Shown here in pieces: positions 61,814 through 64,000 of a DNA stretch of 64,000 nucleotides; the stretch's first letter is position 1, and every line of letters begins with the position of its first letter. The DNA comes from Bombella intestini. Lineage in GTDB: Bacteria > Pseudomonadota > Alphaproteobacteria > Acetobacterales > Acetobacteraceae. The stretch is from positions 186,001 through 250,000 of the forward strand of contig NZ_JATM01000001.1 of the NCBI RefSeq assembly GCF_002003665.1, in the 5' to 3' direction. The position numbers were made by a program, and so were the translations under genes. The notes under the pieces are model-generated. The model was not told the DNA's origin, ran no database searches, and worked only from the letters and a program-made list of their open reading frames with translations.

Positions 61814-62458
61814 TCAGACGGTAGAGGGCGCAGGGCCGATAGCCAGTAAGTCGATGCGGAAGTTCACATTCTCCCAGTTACGGGCAATCAGATCGTAACA
61901 GGAGAGACGGCAACCGTAGCGTGTGGCTGGCTCCAGCAGCTCAACGCACCTGAAATGAGGGGTTCCGTTGATTGTTTCAGCGTAAGTCGAGATAAAAACC
62001 AGCACGTTATCCCCAGCGAACGGCACTGGAAATGATACTGTGGCCGGGTTCTGGCCTGCGATACTGAACCGCTGAATCATGAGAGGTCCGGCTTCACCCA
62101 CAATCTGCGCCACGGAGTTGCCGTTGGCGCAGAGGTAATTGCCCTTCTGGTTCGTGCCGAGTAGATGGGAATAGAGGGACGGATCAGTCCCGCCGGTTCC
62201 GCCATAGTCCAGACGTGGCGCACCTATTGCGCCAGCCCATTTCACCCCTACAGCCCTGAGATCGTTGGCTCCCAGCTGTAACGTGCCAGCCACCATCTGG
62301 GCCAGATCGGCAGTCGTTACCAGATTGTCGGGCAGGGTGACGGATGGGCCAGGAGGGGCATCGAAGTTATCATTGATGATGTTGCCGTTTTCGTCTTTCA
62401 CCACCAGGGTGACGGTGGACGGTTTGCCCGCAATAACGGAAGTCTGCTGAAGTTTCAT
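61814..62458 (-). CDS. phage tail fibre distal protein
   Basis: About 214 residues. It has a Pro/Gly-rich shaft-like part (VGVKWAGAIGAPRLDYGGTG) and a C-terminal beta domain with FPVPFAGDNVLVFIS, a pattern shared with receptor-binding fibre tips. The ATG at 62458 lies 2 bp after the stop of the GH32 gene upstream, so both are expressed together. Confidence 0.7.
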   Translation of the reverse strand: MKLQQTSVIAGKPSTVTLVVKDENGNIINDNFDAPPGPSVTLPDNLVTTADLAQMVAGTLQLGANDLRAVGVKWAGAIGAPRLDYGGTGGTDPSLYSHLLGTNQKGNYLCANGNSVAQIVGEAGPLMIQRFSIAGQNPATVSFPVPFAGDNVLVFISTYAETINGTPHFRCVELLEPATRYGCRLSCYDLIARNWENVNFRIDLLAIGPAPSTV

Positions 62459-62459
62459 G

Positions 62460-64000
62460 TCAGTAACTCTGCTTGAAGTAGAGAAGTCTGGCTGTTCCAT
62501 TTCCCGAAACAGTCACGTCTGAAGAAAATGCGTCTTCTGGCGGGAAGAACAGGCTGGAGATGTACACCTCATCGTTGATGATGATTTCGATAGTGGAGAC
62601 ATCAACAATGATGGAGATGAAATACCGTGCCCGATTAGGCAGGGTTGCTACCTGATCGGCGTTCCAGATCGCCCATTTCTTCGTATCAGCTGTATCCAGA
62701 GGGCCGCCGCCGCTCTGGGCCCGTAACAGGGTGACGGTCCCGGCCTGCGGGTTCAGTGTCAGGGTTGTGCGGTTTTTGGGGCCGACACAGAAATTGATGC
62801 TGATGGCGTCTGGCCACGGGTCTGGCGCATCACGATACAACTGGAGATCAAGCCGCCATGAGACGCCCATATTCTGCACCGGAGGCTGCCACTGGCTCGT
62901 GCCAGAGCTGGACAGGGGCAGGGACAGGATAGCGTCCGTGAACTCGGCGTAGCAGTTCAGCTGGTCAGGCATGAACTGCATTCGCAAGCCCAGAGAGCCA
63001 TCTACGTCCTGAGCCAGAGAGAGCCGGGTTATCAGGGAATGGTTGCCGCCGAAGCCCTGCTGCGGAAGCTCCATATAATTCCAGTTGCCCATCCAGCCCC
63101 AGCAATAGGTGTTGCCTTCGTGCTGGCTGATCGCCTGAGCGTAATAGTCGCTACCCCAGTTTAGGCGTTTGGGCGTGGTGAAGTCAGGCTTAAAGGTCGT
63201 TCCATCCCAGTCACCGATCAGATAGGCCACGCTGGAGGCTGCCTGCCCATTCCACTGTTTGATGGAGAAGGCCAGAAGCCATTTTTCAGAACCGTCCGGG
63301 GCTTCCATGGGTACAAGGTCCGGCGTCTCAATCTGCTGCCAGTCGGAGAGATCAATCAGGGAGAGGAAGGACCAGTTTAGGCCGTCCGTAGAGCTGTAGA
63401 AGGCGATACCTCGACCGATGGTCAGCTTCATGACGAACCGACTACGGGCATCATCCCAGCTCACCCTTGGATCTCGGAAATCCATACCGGGAGCGTAAAC
63501 GATCGCACCAACGCCCGGATTTTCCAGCACGATACCGTGATAGACTGGGGCCAGACCGAGGGCCGGGGCGATCCAAAGGGAGACGCACTGAAGCGAGCTG
63601 GTGTCGCTGCCGGGAACTGAGATGTAGTAGAGGACGGCCCCAGCCCCATACCCCGCTGCATTGTGCTGGTCGATCAGGAATGAACCGCCCCAGAGTGCAG
63701 GATAGGGCAGGTTATCCAGATAGAACGGGCTGCGGTTGTTAATGAAGGTGACAAGGTCTGGCGTGATGATTTCCATCCATGTCTGCTGGTCACCACCCTG
63801 GCTGTCGGGGTTGCTCTGGGAGATGGAAAACCCCCTGTAAATCTGGTTTTTCTCATCCCACACTAGGCAAGAAGGGTCATTGAACCACGGCTTAACCCAG
63901 CGTTGCGGCTGTGTTTTCTCGAACGCAGCCACGTCAGCCGGAAATTTCCCGGCGTGCTGAGAGGCATACGCACGGGTGTGGTACGGGGTCGGTGCTGGAT
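62460..64000 (-). CDS. prophage GH32 (levanase/invertase-like) protein, 5'-truncated by window edge
   Basis: Glycoside hydrolase family 32 cleaves beta-fructosidic bonds (levan, inulin, sucrose). Counting from a GTG at 63932, the triad motifs are WFNDPS (nucleophile Asp19), FRDPRV (Asp154) and IETPDL (general acid Glu202, family EC/EPD motif). The C-terminal beta-sandwich block IIVDVSTIEIIINDEVYIS matches the GH32 C-domain. The frame continues upstream to the window end with a coding look (TPYHTRAYASQHAG), so an N-terminal attachment part probably exists. It is 2 bp from a fibre gene, so it is a phage gene and likely a fructan depolymerase. Confidence 0.82.
   Translation of the reverse strand, partial: PAPTPYHTRAYASQHAGKFPADVAAFEKTQPQRWVKPWFNDPSCLVWDEKNQIYRGFSISQSNPDSQGGDQQTWMEIITPDLVTFINNRSPFYLDNLPYPALWGGSFLIDQHNAAGYGAGAVLYYISVPGSDTSSLQCVSLWIAPALGLAPVYHGIVLENPGVGAIVYAPGMDFRDPRVSWDDARSRFVMKLTIGRGIAFYSSTDGLNWSFLSLIDLSDWQQIETPDLVPMEAPDGSEKWLLAFSIKQWNGQAASSVAYLIGDWDGTTFKPDFTTPKRLNWGSDYYAQAISQHEGNTYCWGWMGNWNYMELPQQGFGGNHSLITRLSLAQDVDGSLGLRMQFMPDQLNCYAEFTDAILSLPLSSSGTSQWQPPVQNMGVSWRLDLQLYRDAPDPWPDAISINFCVGPKNRTTLTLNPQAGTVTLLRAQSGGGPLDTADTKKWAIWNADQVATLPNRARYFISIIVDVSTIEIIINDEVYISSLFFPPEDAFSSDVTVSGNGTARLLYFKQSY

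Larger units (their letters stand above)
53969..64000. mobile_element. prophage, left part, running off the window
   Basis: About 10 kb of phage genes: lysis module (54141-56196, minus), HigBA-like pair (plus), antirepressor and small regulators (57023-58993), then tail genes (59068-64000, minus). Gene ends mostly overlap as ATGA, and most genes look intact, unlike the remnant near 45-50 kb. Head, terminase, replication and integrase genes are not in the window. Confidence 0.85.

Overview
The window looks like a chromosomal segment of an acetic acid bacterium (Acetobacteraceae, Alphaproteobacteria). The evidence is gene order and protein style: a PDH operon whose E1-beta subunit carries its own lipoyl domain, tpiA-secG-pyrG-kdsA, ppiD-trpEGDC and purC-purS-purQ-purL. 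The genus cannot be fixed from sequence alone; a small-genome, insect- or sugar-associated genus such as Bombella, Saccharibacter or Gluconobacter would fit.

Bases 1-45100 are ordinary host housekeeping DNA. In order: the 3' part of uvrC, pgsA, a proline-rich envelope protein and rpmG; on the minus strand an FtsB/DivIC-like gene and eno; a DUF3429 membrane protein; the minus-strand block tpiA-secG-pyrG-kdsA; then ppiD-trpE-trpG-trpD-trpC, pdhA-pdhB-pdhC-lpdA-lipA-ratA, a His-rich secreted protein, a lytic transglycosylase with a TerC-like membrane protein, purB, and purC-purS-(tandem Rap1a/Tai-like protein)-purQ-purL-bolA-grxD. These are followed by yraN and hemB, three tandem APC-type amino acid permeases, glyA, a DEAD-box helicase, an ELM1-like protein and a large unknown protein. 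Many junctions are ATGA or TGATG overlaps, which implies translational coupling.

From 45118 the DNA becomes accessory. tRNA-Val(CAC) is followed by a scrambled prophage remnant (about 45193-50340) made of pieces of at least three phage modules: a lysis pair, Mu-like head genes, and a large polyvalent protein ending in a PBECR-like nuclease domain. Next to it lies an AT-rich island (about 50340-51530). It encodes a double-glycine-leader, class II bacteriocin-like peptide with a His-rich tail, a probable two-helix membrane immunity protein, and a Fur-box-like operator upstream. A short host stretch follows (VOC protein, secreted repeat protein, N-formylglutamate amidohydrolase).

A second tRNA-Val (GAC) at 53894 marks the start of a better preserved prophage that runs off the right edge. 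It has a lysis module, a HigBA-type toxin-antitoxin pair, a BRO-family antirepressor, two ribbon-helix-helix type regulators around a palindromic operator, and tail genes. Its last visible gene is a glycoside hydrolase family 32 (levanase/invertase-like) protein, which suggests a tail-borne fructan depolymerase. The two prophage regions share about 470 bp of lysis-module sequence and sit next to tRNA-Val genes with an identical 24-bp T-arm, so related phages probably used both valine tRNA genes as attachment sites. No integrase, IS transposase or CRISPR array was seen.
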